This document shows, piece after piece, positions 28,290-37,050 of a stretch of 64,000 bases of DNA. The position numbers and the translations under genes are program-made. Position 1 is the first letter of the stretch, and every line of letters begins with the position of its first letter. The stretch comes from UBA668 sp039796575 (lineage in GTDB: Bacteria; Actinomycetota; Acidimicrobiia; Acidimicrobiales; Ilumatobacteraceae), in the NCBI GenBank assembly GCA_039796575.1, contig JBDKJP010000016.1, positions 124,001-188,000 of the forward strand. The letters are read 5' to 3'. Below the pieces are notes generated by a model. That model made no database searches, was not told the origin of the DNA, and was given only the letters and a program-made list of their open reading frames with translations.

Positions 28290-29582
28290 ATGGCCAAGAA
28301 GATCGTCATCCTCGGCGGTGGCACGGGCGGCACCCTCGTGGCGAACCGCCTGCACCGTCACTTCAAGCACCACCGTCTCGACGGTGAGGCGGTCGACATC
28401 ACGGTCGTCGATCGCGACGACCACCACATGTACCAGCCGGGTCTGCTGTTCGTGCCGTTCGGTCTGGCCCAGCACAGCGAGATCGTGCGGCCCCGCAAGG
28501 CGCAGCTGCACAAGGACGTCGAGTTCGTGGAGAGCGGGATCGACCACGTCGATCGCCACGCCGACGTCGTGCACCTCGAGAACGGCCGTGAGCTCCCCTA
28601 CGACGTGCTGGTCATCGCCACCGGCGCCCAGCTCGCGTTCGACGAGACCGAGGGCCTCACCGGCCGAGGCTGGAACGAGCGGGTGTTCACGTTCTACGAC
28701 ATCACCGGCGCCACCGGCCTCGCCGCCGCACTCGAGGAGTTCGAGGGCGGGCGGCTGGTGGTCAACGTGGTCGACATGCCCATCAAGTGCCCGGTCGCCC
28801 CGCTGGAGTTCTGCTTCCTCGCCGACTGGTACTTCACCGAGCGCGGCATCCGCGACAAGGTGGAGATCGTCTACGCCACCCCGCTCGACGGTGCGTTCAC
28901 CAAGCCCACCGCCTCGGCGAAGCTCTCGGCGCTGCTCGAGGAGAAGGGCGTCCACCTGGTCACCGAGTTCAACACCGGTTCGGTGGAGATGGACGAGGAC
29001 GGGCAGTCCGGCAAGCTCGTCGGCTACGACGGGCGCGAGGTGCCGTTCGACCTGGCGGCCGTCATCCCGATGCACAGCGGCGCCGACTACGTCGGCCGCA
29101 GCGAGGGCCTCGGCGACGACCTCAACTTCGTCCCCACGAACAAGGCCACCCTGCAGACGCTGGCGAAGGAGAACATCTTCGCCATCGGCGACGCCACCAA
29201 CGTGCCGGCGTCGAAGGCCGGGTCGGTCACCCACTTCGAGGGCGAGGTGCTGGTCGAGAACATCATCCGCTTCATGGAGCACCGCGAGCTCGAGAGCACA
29301 TTCGACGGCCACGCCAACTGCTTCATCGAGACGGGCTTCGGCAAGGCCCTCCTCATCGACTTCAACTACGAGACCGAGCCGCTGCCCGGTCACTTCCCCG
29401 CCGCAGTGGGCATGCCCCTCCTCAAGGAGAGCCGCATGAACCACCTGGGCAAGCTGATGTTCCAGTGGTTCTACTGGCACGCCCTGCTGCCCGGCCGCGA
29501 CGTCCCCGGCATCGGCGCCGACATGCCGAAGGCCGGCAAGCAACTCCCCAACCCGAACAAGGAAGCAGAGGCAACCGTATGA
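28290..29582 (+). CDS. sqr: Sulfide:quinone oxidoreductase-type FAD flavoprotein
   Basis: 430 aa, membrane-associated flavoprotein that oxidises sulfide and reduces quinone. FAD motifs are VILGGGTGGT (7-15) and NIFAIGDATNVPASKAGS (295-312). Cysteines at 167 (PIKCPVAP), 175 and 344 (HANCFIETG) lie where SQRs carry the redox cysteine pair. The C-terminus has an aromatic amphipathic stretch (MFQWFYWHALLP) suited to membrane attachment. ATG 28290 has GGAAGG upstream. First gene of sqr-dsrC-dsrE2, behind a CstR-like palindrome. A generic NADH-dehydrogenase-like flavoprotein is the alternative; context favours SQR. Confidence 0.85.
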   Translation: MAKKIVILGGGTGGTLVANRLHRHFKHHRLDGEAVDITVVDRDDHHMYQPGLLFVPFGLAQHSEIVRPRKAQLHKDVEFVESGIDHVDRHADVVHLENGRELPYDVLVIATGAQLAFDETEGLTGRGWNERVFTFYDITGATGLAAALEEFEGGRLVVNVVDMPIKCPVAPLEFCFLADWYFTERGIRDKVEIVYATPLDGAFTKPTASAKLSALLEEKGVHLVTEFNTGSVEMDEDGQSGKLVGYDGREVPFDLAAVIPMHSGADYVGRSEGLGDDLNFVPTNKATLQTLAKENIFAIGDATNVPASKAGSVTHFEGEVLVENIIRFMEHRELESTFDGHANCFIETGFGKALLIDFNYETEPLPGHFPAAVGMPLLKESRMNHLGKLMFQWFYWHALLPGRDVPGIGADMPKAGKQLPNPNKEAEATV

Positions 29583-29896
29583 GCACCGCCACCTATGCAG
29601 GCGTCGCTGTCGAGCTGAACGACGAAGGCTTCTTCGTCGACCCGAACCAGTGGACCCGAGACATCGCCGTCGAGCTCGCCAAGGCCGACGGCATCGACAC
29701 CCTGACCGACCAGCACTGGACCGTGCTCGAGTTCATGCGCAAGGAGTACTTCGAGAAGGGCACCGGCCCGACGGTGCGTGTGCTCGGCAAGACCTCCGGC
29801 GTGAGCGTGAAGGACCTGTACCTGCTGTTCCCGAAGGGACCCGGCAAGATGGCTGCCCGCATCGCGGGCATCCCGAAGCCGAAGGGTTGCATCTGA
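29579..29896 (+). CDS. DsrC/TusE-family sulfur carrier protein
   Basis: 105 aa. The family fold is indicated by DEGFFVDPNQWTRDIAVELAKADGI and HWTVLEFMRKEYFEKGTGPTVRVLGK. The conserved C-terminal cysteine is the penultimate residue (PKGCI, Cys104), but the second cysteine found about 11 residues earlier in true DsrC is absent (the segment is MAARIAGIPKP), so it is of the single-Cys TusE or DsrC-like kind that carries persulfide without forming a trisulfide. ATGA overlap with sqr and TGATG junction with the next gene. Confidence 0.88.
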   Translation: MSTATYAGVAVELNDEGFFVDPNQWTRDIAVELAKADGIDTLTDQHWTVLEFMRKEYFEKGTGPTVRVLGKTSGVSVKDLYLLFPKGPGKMAARIAGIPKPKGCI

Positions 29897-30381
29897 TGAG
29901 CGACGAGAAGATCACCCCAGAGAAAATCAGCAAGGTCTCGATCATCGTGTCGAAGGGCTCCCTCGAGGGCATCTACCCGGCACTGATCATGGCGAACGGC
30001 GCACGCGCCGAGGGCATGGAGGCGAACCTGTTCTTCACGTTCTTCGGCCTCGACGCCGTCAACAAGAAGCGCATCGACCACATCAAGGTGGCCACCGTCG
30101 GCAACCCGGCGATGCACATCCCCACGCTCATCGGCGGCCTGCCCGGCATGAGCGGCCTGGCCACCCACATGATGAGCAAGACGATGGACAAGCTCGACAT
30201 CCCGCCCATCCCCGAGTTCATCGAGATGATCGGCGACACCGGGTGTGGCATGTACGCCTGCAAGGCGAGCGTCGACATGTTCGACCTCACCGAGGACGAC
30301 TTCGTGCCGCAGATCCAGGGCATCATCACCGTGGGCGACTTCTACGACATGGCGGCGGGCGGACAGATCATCTTCACGTGA
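29896..30381 (+). CDS. DsrE2-type DsrE/DsrF-like sulfurtransferase
   Basis: 161-aa DsrE/F/H-superfamily protein of the DsrE2 class. It has KVSIIVSKGSLEGIYPALIMANGA at the start (SKG phosphate-like loop), NLFFTFFGLDAVNK and the signature GDTGCGMYACKASVDMF with Cys117 and Cys122, the likely persulfide-carrying residues. DsrE2 proteins pass sulfur among TusA, rhodanese and DsrC-type carriers in sulfur oxidation. Start shares one base with the dsrC-like stop. A long inverted repeat follows. Confidence 0.87.
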   Translation: MSDEKITPEKISKVSIIVSKGSLEGIYPALIMANGARAEGMEANLFFTFFGLDAVNKKRIDHIKVATVGNPAMHIPTLIGGLPGMSGLATHMMSKTMDKLDIPPIPEFIEMIGDTGCGMYACKASVDMFDLTEDDFVPQIQGIITVGDFYDMAAGGQIIFT

Positions 30382-30399
30382 CGCCGCGCGGGATCGGCG

Positions 30400-30433
30400 G
30401 GGCGCGACCGGCAATCGGGTGCTGGTCGCGCCC
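30400..30433. terminator. 10-bp hairpin between convergent genes
   Basis: GGGCGCGACC (30400-30409) and GGTCGCGCCC (30424-30433) pair perfectly around a 14-nt loop, in the gap between the dsrE2 stop and the stop of the convergent secreted-protein gene. No U-run follows on either side, so it is a probable bidirectional terminator of the GC-rich type. Confidence 0.6.
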
Positions 30434-30444
30434 TGCTCTCGCGT

Positions 30445-30951
30445 CTACGCCGTCTTCACCGTGTACGACACGTACAGCGTGCTGAGCAGGCGGCCGTCGG
30501 TGCGGCTCTTCAGGTCGACGCGCATGGTGTGGGCACCCACGCACGTGGCCGGATCGACCACCGGTGTGGGCGTGATGCTGGTCGAGCCGCTGAACGAGAG
30601 GCTCGAGCCCGAGCTCACGTAGGTGTTGAGCATCAGCCGGTAGTTCGTGGTGCACGTGACCACCGGCTCGTTGAGGCCGCCGGCGGCGGGGCGCGACGGT
30701 TCGCTGAAGTCGACCCAGTAGCGCTGCAGGTACGTGGAGCAGTTCTTGAGCGCGCCCTTGAAGGCGAGCGGGCTCGCGACGTAGCCACCGGAGGTCTTCG
30801 TGAGCGTCACCGTCGCGGACGCGCTCGCCGAGGTGAGCGTGCCGCACGGCCCGGCGACGGTGCCGCCGCCGGCGGATGCGGCGCCGGCCGCGGCACCGAC
30901 GAAGAGGGAGAGCGCGACGAGCGACGCCGCAACGAGACGGTGGAGATGCAT
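30445..30951 (-). CDS. Secreted protein of unknown function
   Basis: 168 aa with a Sec signal peptide (MHLHRLVAASLVALSLFVGAA..ASA, cleavage near residue 27). No lipobox. The mature part is small-residue-rich with many Ser/Thr and four cysteines (PCGTL, NCSTY, TCTTN, TCVGA), consistent with a beta-sandwich held by two disulfides. I do not recognise the family. ATG 30951 precedes the signal. Gap 30952-31096 upstream holds only the back-to-back promoters of this gene and the monooxygenase. Confidence 0.7.
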   Translation of the reverse strand: MHLHRLVAASLVALSLFVGAAAGAASAGGGTVAGPCGTLTSASASATVTLTKTSGGYVASPLAFKGALKNCSTYLQRYWVDFSEPSRPAAGGLNEPVVTCTTNYRLMLNTYVSSGSSLSFSGSTSITPTPVVDPATCVGAHTMRVDLKSRTDGRLLSTLYVSYTVKTA

Positions 30952-31096
30952 GGCGGAGAGCCACCTTTCACAGGTGTTGGGTTGTGGGAGATGCTCCCGC
31001 CAGGAGTTGACCTCGACGCCGTTGTAACACGCCCTTCCACCGGCGGGGCGGTTCTTGGACGAACCTTGGAGGACCCTCCCCTCCTAGAGTGCGCCG

Positions 31097-32560
31097 ATGA
31101 CCCACGTCGACGTCCTCATCGTCGGAGCCGGCATCTCCGGCATCGGCGCCGCCTGCCACCTGCAGATGGAGAGCCCCGACCGCACCTACGTCATCCTCGA
31201 GGGCCGCGACGACATCGGCGGCACCTGGGACCTGTTCCGCTACCCCGGGGTGCGCAGCGACAGCGACATGCACACGCTTGGCTTCGCGTTCAAGCCGTGG
31301 ACCGCCGAGAAGAGCATCGCCGACGGCCCCTCGATCATGGCGTACCTCCGCGAGACGGTCGACGAGTACGGCCTCGACCGCTTCATCCGCTTCGGGCACC
31401 TCGTGCGCACTGCCGACTGGGACTCGTCGACCGCACGCTGGACCGTCACCGTCGAGCGGCGCGCCGACGGCGGCACCGAGCAGTTCACTGCGAACTTCCT
31501 GTTCATGTGCTCCGGCTACTACTCGTACAAGGAGGGCTACACGCCCGCCTTCCCCGGCATCGACGACTTCACGGGCACGGTGGTGCATCCGCAGGCGTGG
31601 CCCGACGACCTCGACACCCGCGGCAAGAAGGTGGTGGTCGTCGGCTCGGGCGCCACGGCCATGACGCTGGTGCCCGCACTGGCCGGCACCGCGGCGCACG
31701 TCACGATGTTGCAGCGCACGCCCACGTACGTCGCGGCCGGGCCGGATCGCGACGTGGTGGCCAACACGCTCCGCAAGGTGCTGCCCGACCGCACCGCGTA
31801 CGACATCACGCGATGGAAAAACGTGCGCCTGCAGCAGTGGATCTACCACCGCACCCGCACGCAGCCGGCGAAGGTGAAGAAGATGCTCCTCACCCGGGTG
31901 CGCAAGGCACTCCCCGAGGGCTACGACGTCGACCGTCACTTCACGCCGCCCTACAACCCGTGGGACCAGCGGCTGTGCCTCGTCCCGAACGGCGACCTGT
32001 TCCAGGCCATCTCCCGTGGCGATGCGTCGGTGGTGACCGACCACATCGACGCGATCACCCCCACCGGCATCCGCCTGCGTTCGGGCGAGGAGCTCGAAGC
32101 CGACATCGTGGTCACCGCCACCGGCCTCAACCTGGTGATGCTCGGCGAGGTCGACATCTCGGTCGACGGCGAGCGGGTCGACTTCTCACGCACGTGGAGC
32201 TACAAGGGCTTCGCGTACAGCGACGTGCCGAACCTCGCGTCGTCGTTCGGCTACATCAACGCGTCGTGGACGCTGCGCGCCGACCTGATCTGCAGCTACG
32301 TCTGCCGGCTGCTCAACCACCTGCGCGACACGGGCACGCAGCAGTGCACGCCCCGCCTGCGCGCGAGCGACGCCGACATGCCGGCGCGACCGTGGATCCA
32401 GGACTTCTCGGCCGGCTACATGGAACGGGTGATGGACCGCTTCCCGAAGCAGGGCGACCGTGAGCCGTGGATCAATCCGCAGGACTACGCCCGCGACAAG
32501 AAGATGTTCGCCGAGGCCCCGGTGGACGACGGGGTGATGCAGTTCAGAGCGTGTTCGTGA
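31097..32560 (+). CDS. Flavin-containing monooxygenase, Baeyer-Villiger type (EthA-like)
   Basis: 487 aa. FAD motif VLIVGAGISGIGAA (6-19), the Baeyer-Villiger fingerprint FTGTVVHPQAWPDD (FxGxxxHPxxWP, about 157-168), and a second Rossmann motif VVVVGSGATAMT for NADPH (about 178-189). The HP form of the fingerprint is that of EthA/MymA monooxygenases. Likely oxygenates ketones or sulfur/nitrogen groups; substrate unknown. ATG 31097 sits at the nucleotide-binding strand. The last 17 bp overlap the convergent ilvD gene. Confidence 0.88.
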   Translation: MTHVDVLIVGAGISGIGAACHLQMESPDRTYVILEGRDDIGGTWDLFRYPGVRSDSDMHTLGFAFKPWTAEKSIADGPSIMAYLRETVDEYGLDRFIRFGHLVRTADWDSSTARWTVTVERRADGGTEQFTANFLFMCSGYYSYKEGYTPAFPGIDDFTGTVVHPQAWPDDLDTRGKKVVVVGSGATAMTLVPALAGTAAHVTMLQRTPTYVAAGPDRDVVANTLRKVLPDRTAYDITRWKNVRLQQWIYHRTRTQPAKVKKMLLTRVRKALPEGYDVDRHFTPPYNPWDQRLCLVPNGDLFQAISRGDASVVTDHIDAITPTGIRLRSGEELEADIVVTATGLNLVMLGEVDISVDGERVDFSRTWSYKGFAYSDVPNLASSFGYINASWTLRADLICSYVCRLLNHLRDTGTQQCTPRLRASDADMPARPWIQDFSAGYMERVMDRFPKQGDREPWINPQDYARDKKMFAEAPVDDGVMQFRACS

Positions 32561-34247
32561 TGGCGCCGGTCTCGGCGCCCTGCACGAGCTTGGCGTACTT
32601 GCCGAGCACACCCGTGGTGTAGCGGGGCGGGTTCGGCGCCCACGATGCACGACGCTTGGCGATCTCGGTGTCGTCGACGAGCAGGTCGAGGCTCAGCTCG
32701 TGCACGTCGATGCGGATCTGATCGCCGTCGCGCACGAACGCGATGGGGCCGCCGTCGACGGCCTCGGGGGCGACGTGGCCGATGCAGAAGCCCCACGTGC
32801 CACCGCTGAAGCGACCGTCGGTGATGAGTGCGCAGTCGGCGCCGCGGCCGACGCCCTTCAGCGCGCCGGTGATGGCGAGCATCTCGCGCATGCCGGGGCC
32901 GCCCTTCGGGCCCTCGTAGCGGATGACCAGCACCGTGCCGGGCTCGATGGAGCCGCTGAGGATGGCCTCCATCGCGCCGTCCTCACCGTCGAACACGCGA
33001 GCAGCGCCGGTGAACTCCTTCTGCTCCTGGGTGAGCCCGGCCACCTTCACGACGGCACCCTTCGGCGCCAGCGACCCGGTGAGGATGACGATGCCGCCCT
33101 CCTCGTGGATGGGCTTCGACAGCGGATGCACCACCACGCCGTCGGGGGCCGGCGGGTCGATGTCGGCGAGGTTCTCGGCCATGGTCTTGCCGGTGACGGT
33201 GAGGCAGTCACCGTGCAGCAGGCCGGCGTCGAGCAGCATCTTCAGCACCACCGGCACACCGCCGACGCGGTCGAGGTCGCTCATGTGGAACTGGCCGCCG
33301 GGCTTCATGTCGGCCACGTGCGGCACCTTCGCCGCGATGCGGTTGAAGTCGTCGAGCTCGAGGTCGACACCCGCCTCGTTGGCGAGGGCCAGCAGGTGGA
33401 GCACGGCGTTGGTGCTGCCACCGAGCGCCGAGGTGACGGCGATGGCGTTCTCGAACGCCTTCTTGTTCATGATCATGCGCGGCGTGATGCCGAGGCGCAG
33501 CAGGTTGACGACGGCCTCACCGGCCATGCGTGCGTCGCTCTCGCGACGACCGTCGATGGCGGGCGGCGACGCGGTGCCCGGCAACGACATGCCGATGGCC
33601 TCGGCGATGGAGCTCATCGTGTTGGCGGTGAACATGCCGCCGCACGCGCCCTCACCGGGGCACGCCTTCTCCTCGATGGCGCGCAGCTCGGCGTCGTCGA
33701 TGGTGCCGGCGGCGTGGGCGCCCACGGCCTCGAACACGCTGGTGATGTCGAGCGCCTTGCCGTTGTGATGGCCGGGCATGATGCTGCCGTTGTAGACGAA
33801 CACGCTGGGCAGGTCGAGACGGGCCGCCGCCATGAGCATGGCCGGGATGCTCTTGTCGCAGCCCGCGAGACCGATGAAGCCGTCGAGGCGCTCGCCGTGC
33901 ATGACGGTCTCGACCGAGTCGGTGATGACCTCACGGCTGACGAGCGACGCGCGCATGCCCTCGTGACCCATGCTGATGCCGTCGCTGACGGTGATGGTGC
34001 CGAACTCCAGCGGGAACCCGCCGGTGGCGCGCACGCCGTCCTTCGCGTGCTCGGCCAGCTTGCGCAGCGTCATGTTGCACGGGGTGACCTCGTTCCAGGC
34101 GTTGGCGATGCCCACCTGCGGCTTGATCCAGTCGTCGTCGGTCATCCCGACCGCGCGGAGCATGGCCCGCGCGGGGGCCTTCTGGGCGCCGTCGGTGACG
34201 TCGCGGCTGCGGGGCTTCACGTCGACAGGGGTTCCGTCCTGAGTCAT
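32544..34247 (-). CDS. ilvD: Dihydroxy-acid dehydratase
   Basis: 567 aa, dehydrates dihydroxyisovalerate and dihydroxymethylvalerate, the step after IlvC. Three conserved cysteines bind the Fe-S cluster: Cys57 (VTPCNMT), Cys130 (LAGCDKS) and Cys202 (GACGGMFTANTM), the set seen in [2Fe-2S] members. ATG 34247 is family-typical. It is separated from ilvBNC by about 8 kb, and its upstream gap (34248-34304) shows no leader peptide, so it is probably regulated differently. Confidence 0.95.
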   Translation of the reverse strand: MTQDGTPVDVKPRSRDVTDGAQKAPARAMLRAVGMTDDDWIKPQVGIANAWNEVTPCNMTLRKLAEHAKDGVRATGGFPLEFGTITVSDGISMGHEGMRASLVSREVITDSVETVMHGERLDGFIGLAGCDKSIPAMLMAAARLDLPSVFVYNGSIMPGHHNGKALDITSVFEAVGAHAAGTIDDAELRAIEEKACPGEGACGGMFTANTMSSIAEAIGMSLPGTASPPAIDGRRESDARMAGEAVVNLLRLGITPRMIMNKKAFENAIAVTSALGGSTNAVLHLLALANEAGVDLELDDFNRIAAKVPHVADMKPGGQFHMSDLDRVGGVPVVLKMLLDAGLLHGDCLTVTGKTMAENLADIDPPAPDGVVVHPLSKPIHEEGGIVILTGSLAPKGAVVKVAGLTQEQKEFTGAARVFDGEDGAMEAILSGSIEPGTVLVIRYEGPKGGPGMREMLAITGALKGVGRGADCALITDGRFSGGTWGFCIGHVAPEAVDGGPIAFVRDGDQIRIDVHELSLDLLVDDTEIAKRRASWAPNPPRYTTGVLGKYAKLVQGAETGAITNTL

Positions 34248-34304
34248 GGCTGCAACCTACCCGCCTGTCCTGGTCGGCCACCAGTGAGGGAGTACGGTGA
34301 CCTC

Positions 34305-37022
34305 GTGGAACGGGATCCAACGCCCTCGTCCCGCGTCGGCCGGTTCGGCCCGCGGTCGCTGACGTTCCGCGTGCTGCTCGTGGTGCTGGTGCCGATGATC
34401 GGCCTGCAGTTCCTGGCCTGGCGCGACCTGCGCACCGAGCGCGACGCCGCGGCGTCCGCCGCGGAGGTGAAGGACCTCACCGAACTGCTGCACCGCGCTG
34501 CCGATGTCATCGTCCCGATGTCGAAGGAGCTCACGGTCACCAACAGCCTCGTCATCATGCGCAACCGGGGCTACGAGCTCGCCACGCTCGAGGCCGCCAC
34601 CGGCATCGACTACACGCAGGTCCGCGACGAGGCGATGGCGCTGGTCGACGAGACGCTCGAGAAGCTGCGCGTCGACGGCACCGGCGTGGTGCTCAGCGAC
34701 GGCACCGACGTGGCGGAGGCGGCGGCCGGGATCCAGACCCAGATCGACACGCTCCGCACCGCGTTCGTCGACGACCCCGACTCCCTGTCGGGTGCCATCG
34801 TCGGTGGCATGGCCGCCGAGATGCTCGACGACCTGTCCACCCTCATCGCCGACATCAGCCACGACGTGCGCTGGACCGCCGGCGGCGGCGACCTCATCGC
34901 CATCAGCGCCGAGACCGACCAGATGGTGGCCGCGCTGCAGCACGCCTCGATGGCCCTCTGGTACGCCGCAGCGGCATCCGTGAACGGCGACCCGCAGGAC
35001 GCGCTGATGCGCATGGTCGAGCAGAACGGCGCGTTCGACGCCTCGCTGCACCAGCTCAAGCAACTGGTCGACCCTGAGCGTGCCGCATCGGTCGACGAGC
35101 TGCGCGGGCTCGGCTCGTTCACGGCGGTCAGCGCCACGCAGAGCCAGTTCATCACGGCGGTGAACGGCGCCGCGCTGGCCGGGCCGCCGTCCATCGTCAC
35201 CGACCCCACCGACGTCACGTTGGTGAGCTCGCACCTCGGTGCCTCCTCGGCCCGGCTCGACGACACGCAGATGTTCGCCCACGAGTTCCTCGACGCCGAG
35301 GTGGCGCTGGCCCAGTCGCTGCGCGACGACGCCGACCTCGCGAAGAACATCGCCCTCGCGGTGATGATCACCACCTTCGTCGTCAGCCTGCTCCTGCTGG
35401 TGCTGCTGATGCGCTCCATCCTCCGTCCGCTCGGTCGGCTGATGCGCCAGTCGCGGCGGGTGCAGCAGGGCGACCTCCACCTGCCGCCGGTGAAGCCGAG
35501 CGGCCCCACCGACCTGCGCGTCGTCACTCGTGCCTTCAACGACATGGTGAGCACGCTCCAGGCGTACGAGTCGCAGCTCGACCGCCTGGCGCGGGGCGAG
35601 ACGAAGGTCGATCAGCCGTTGCCCGGCCCGCTCGGCGACACGGTGCGCCGCTCGGTCAGCCAGCTGGCCACGGTCACCGCGCAGCTCCACGCCTCGGAGG
35701 CCGCCGCCAACGTGCAGGCCCGCACGGATGCGCTCACCGGGCTCGCCAACCGCACCGCGGCGCTCGAGCACGTGGCGGTGGTGGCGATGCAGGCCCGCCA
35801 GACCGACGAGCCGGGGGCGATCGTGTTCCTCGACCTCGACGGCTTCAAGAGCGTCAACGACACGCAGGGCCACGCCGAGGGCGACCGGATCCTCGCCGAG
35901 ATCGCGCACCGCGTGCGCGACGCCTGCCCCGACGACGTCGTGGCCCGCATCGGCGGCGACGAGTTCCTGGTGCTCATCGAGCGCGCCGAGTCCATCGCGG
36001 CCGTCACCGAGAAGGCACACGGCCTCATCCAGGTCATGTCGGCACCGTGCAGCGGTTCGAAGGGTCAGATGTTCACCCTGTCGGCCAGCGCGGGCGTGTC
36101 GATGATCGACGGCCACCGCGACCCGCTCACCTGCATCGCCCAGGCCGACACCGCGGTGTACCACGCGAAGGAACGCGGCCGCGGCCGCGTCGAGGCGTTC
36201 GACGAGCGACTCTCCGAGGTCATCGAGGAGCGTGCCGAGATGGCGCTCACGATGCGCCAGGGCCTCGCCGAGCGGCAGTTCTCGCTACGGCTGCAACCCA
36301 TCATCGACGTGGCCACGTCGCATCCCGTCGGCGCCGAGGTGCTGCTGCGCTGGCACCGCCCCGGCATCGGCGAGATCGGTCCGGCCGAGTTCATCCCAAT
36401 CGCCGAACGCACGGGCGTCATCGTCGACCTCGAGACCTGGGTGCTCGAGGAGTCGGTGGCCATCCTGCGCGACTGGCGCATCGACCCCACCACGGCGGGC
36501 ATGCGCCTGGCCGTCAACATCTCGGGCCGCCACATCGTGGAGGGCAACCTCGCACCGCTGCTCGACGAGCTGTGCCGACGGGCGAAGGTCGATCCGGGCC
36601 TCATCGACCTCGAGATCACCGAGACCCACCTGATGGCCGACGTGTACCGCAGCATCGTCGTGGTCGACGACCTCCGTTCGCAGGGCGTCAACGTGTCGAT
36701 CGACGACTTCGGCACCGGCTACTCGTCGATGAGCTACCTGCACCGCCTCACCGTCGACGCGCTGAAGATCGACCAGATCTTCGTCAACGGCATGGTCGAC
36801 GATCGCCTCGACCGCACCATCGTCGAGCTGCTGCTCCGCCTCGGCGACTCGATGGGGCTGAAGGTCGTGGCCGAGGGTGTCGACACCGAGCAGAAGCTGC
36901 TGCTGCTGCGCGAGCTCGGCTGCCACTGGGCGCAGGGCTTCCACATCGCCCGGCCGATGGAGGTGGCCGACGCCACCCGCTGGTTGAAGCAGCAGCAGGC
37001 ACTCGCCTCGTCGATGACCTGA
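34305..37022 (+). CDS. Membrane GGDEF-EAL protein with HAMP-like segment (cyclic di-GMP turnover)
   Basis: 905 aa. TM1 (about 20-40), an extracytoplasmic helical sensor region (about 45-345), TM2 (about 346-368), a HAMP-type segment, then GGDEF and EAL domains. RIGGDEF is intact (about 548-554) and lacks the RxxD inhibitory site five residues upstream. The EAL motif reads EVL (GAEVLLRW, about 675) but DDFGTGYSS, EITETHLM and KIDQIFV are conserved, so phosphodiesterase activity is plausible. GTG 34305 gives a normal short cytoplasmic N-terminus. Divergent from ilvD. Confidence 0.88.
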   Translation: MERDPTPSSRVGRFGPRSLTFRVLLVVLVPMIGLQFLAWRDLRTERDAAASAAEVKDLTELLHRAADVIVPMSKELTVTNSLVIMRNRGYELATLEAATGIDYTQVRDEAMALVDETLEKLRVDGTGVVLSDGTDVAEAAAGIQTQIDTLRTAFVDDPDSLSGAIVGGMAAEMLDDLSTLIADISHDVRWTAGGGDLIAISAETDQMVAALQHASMALWYAAAASVNGDPQDALMRMVEQNGAFDASLHQLKQLVDPERAASVDELRGLGSFTAVSATQSQFITAVNGAALAGPPSIVTDPTDVTLVSSHLGASSARLDDTQMFAHEFLDAEVALAQSLRDDADLAKNIALAVMITTFVVSLLLLVLLMRSILRPLGRLMRQSRRVQQGDLHLPPVKPSGPTDLRVVTRAFNDMVSTLQAYESQLDRLARGETKVDQPLPGPLGDTVRRSVSQLATVTAQLHASEAAANVQARTDALTGLANRTAALEHVAVVAMQARQTDEPGAIVFLDLDGFKSVNDTQGHAEGDRILAEIAHRVRDACPDDVVARIGGDEFLVLIERAESIAAVTEKAHGLIQVMSAPCSGSKGQMFTLSASAGVSMIDGHRDPLTCIAQADTAVYHAKERGRGRVEAFDERLSEVIEERAEMALTMRQGLAERQFSLRLQPIIDVATSHPVGAEVLLRWHRPGIGEIGPAEFIPIAERTGVIVDLETWVLEESVAILRDWRIDPTTAGMRLAVNISGRHIVEGNLAPLLDELCRRAKVDPGLIDLEITETHLMADVYRSIVVVDDLRSQGVNVSIDDFGTGYSSMSYLHRLTVDALKIDQIFVNGMVDDRLDRTIVELLLRLGDSMGLKVVAEGVDTEQKLLLLRELGCHWAQGFHIARPMEVADATRWLKQQQALASSMT

Positions 37023-37050
37023 CCGCGACGGGATGAATAGTGTCGTGGGC

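Noticed and set aside
32700..34304. In-frame upstream extension of the GGDEF-EAL protein
   Set aside because: It lies antisense to ilvD and has shadow-type composition; GTG 34305 gives a normal TM1 start.
37033..37050. ATG 37033 as start of the hydantoinase/carbamoylase
   Set aside because: It adds six residues (MNSVVG) not typical of the family; ATG 37051 is closer to the conserved start.
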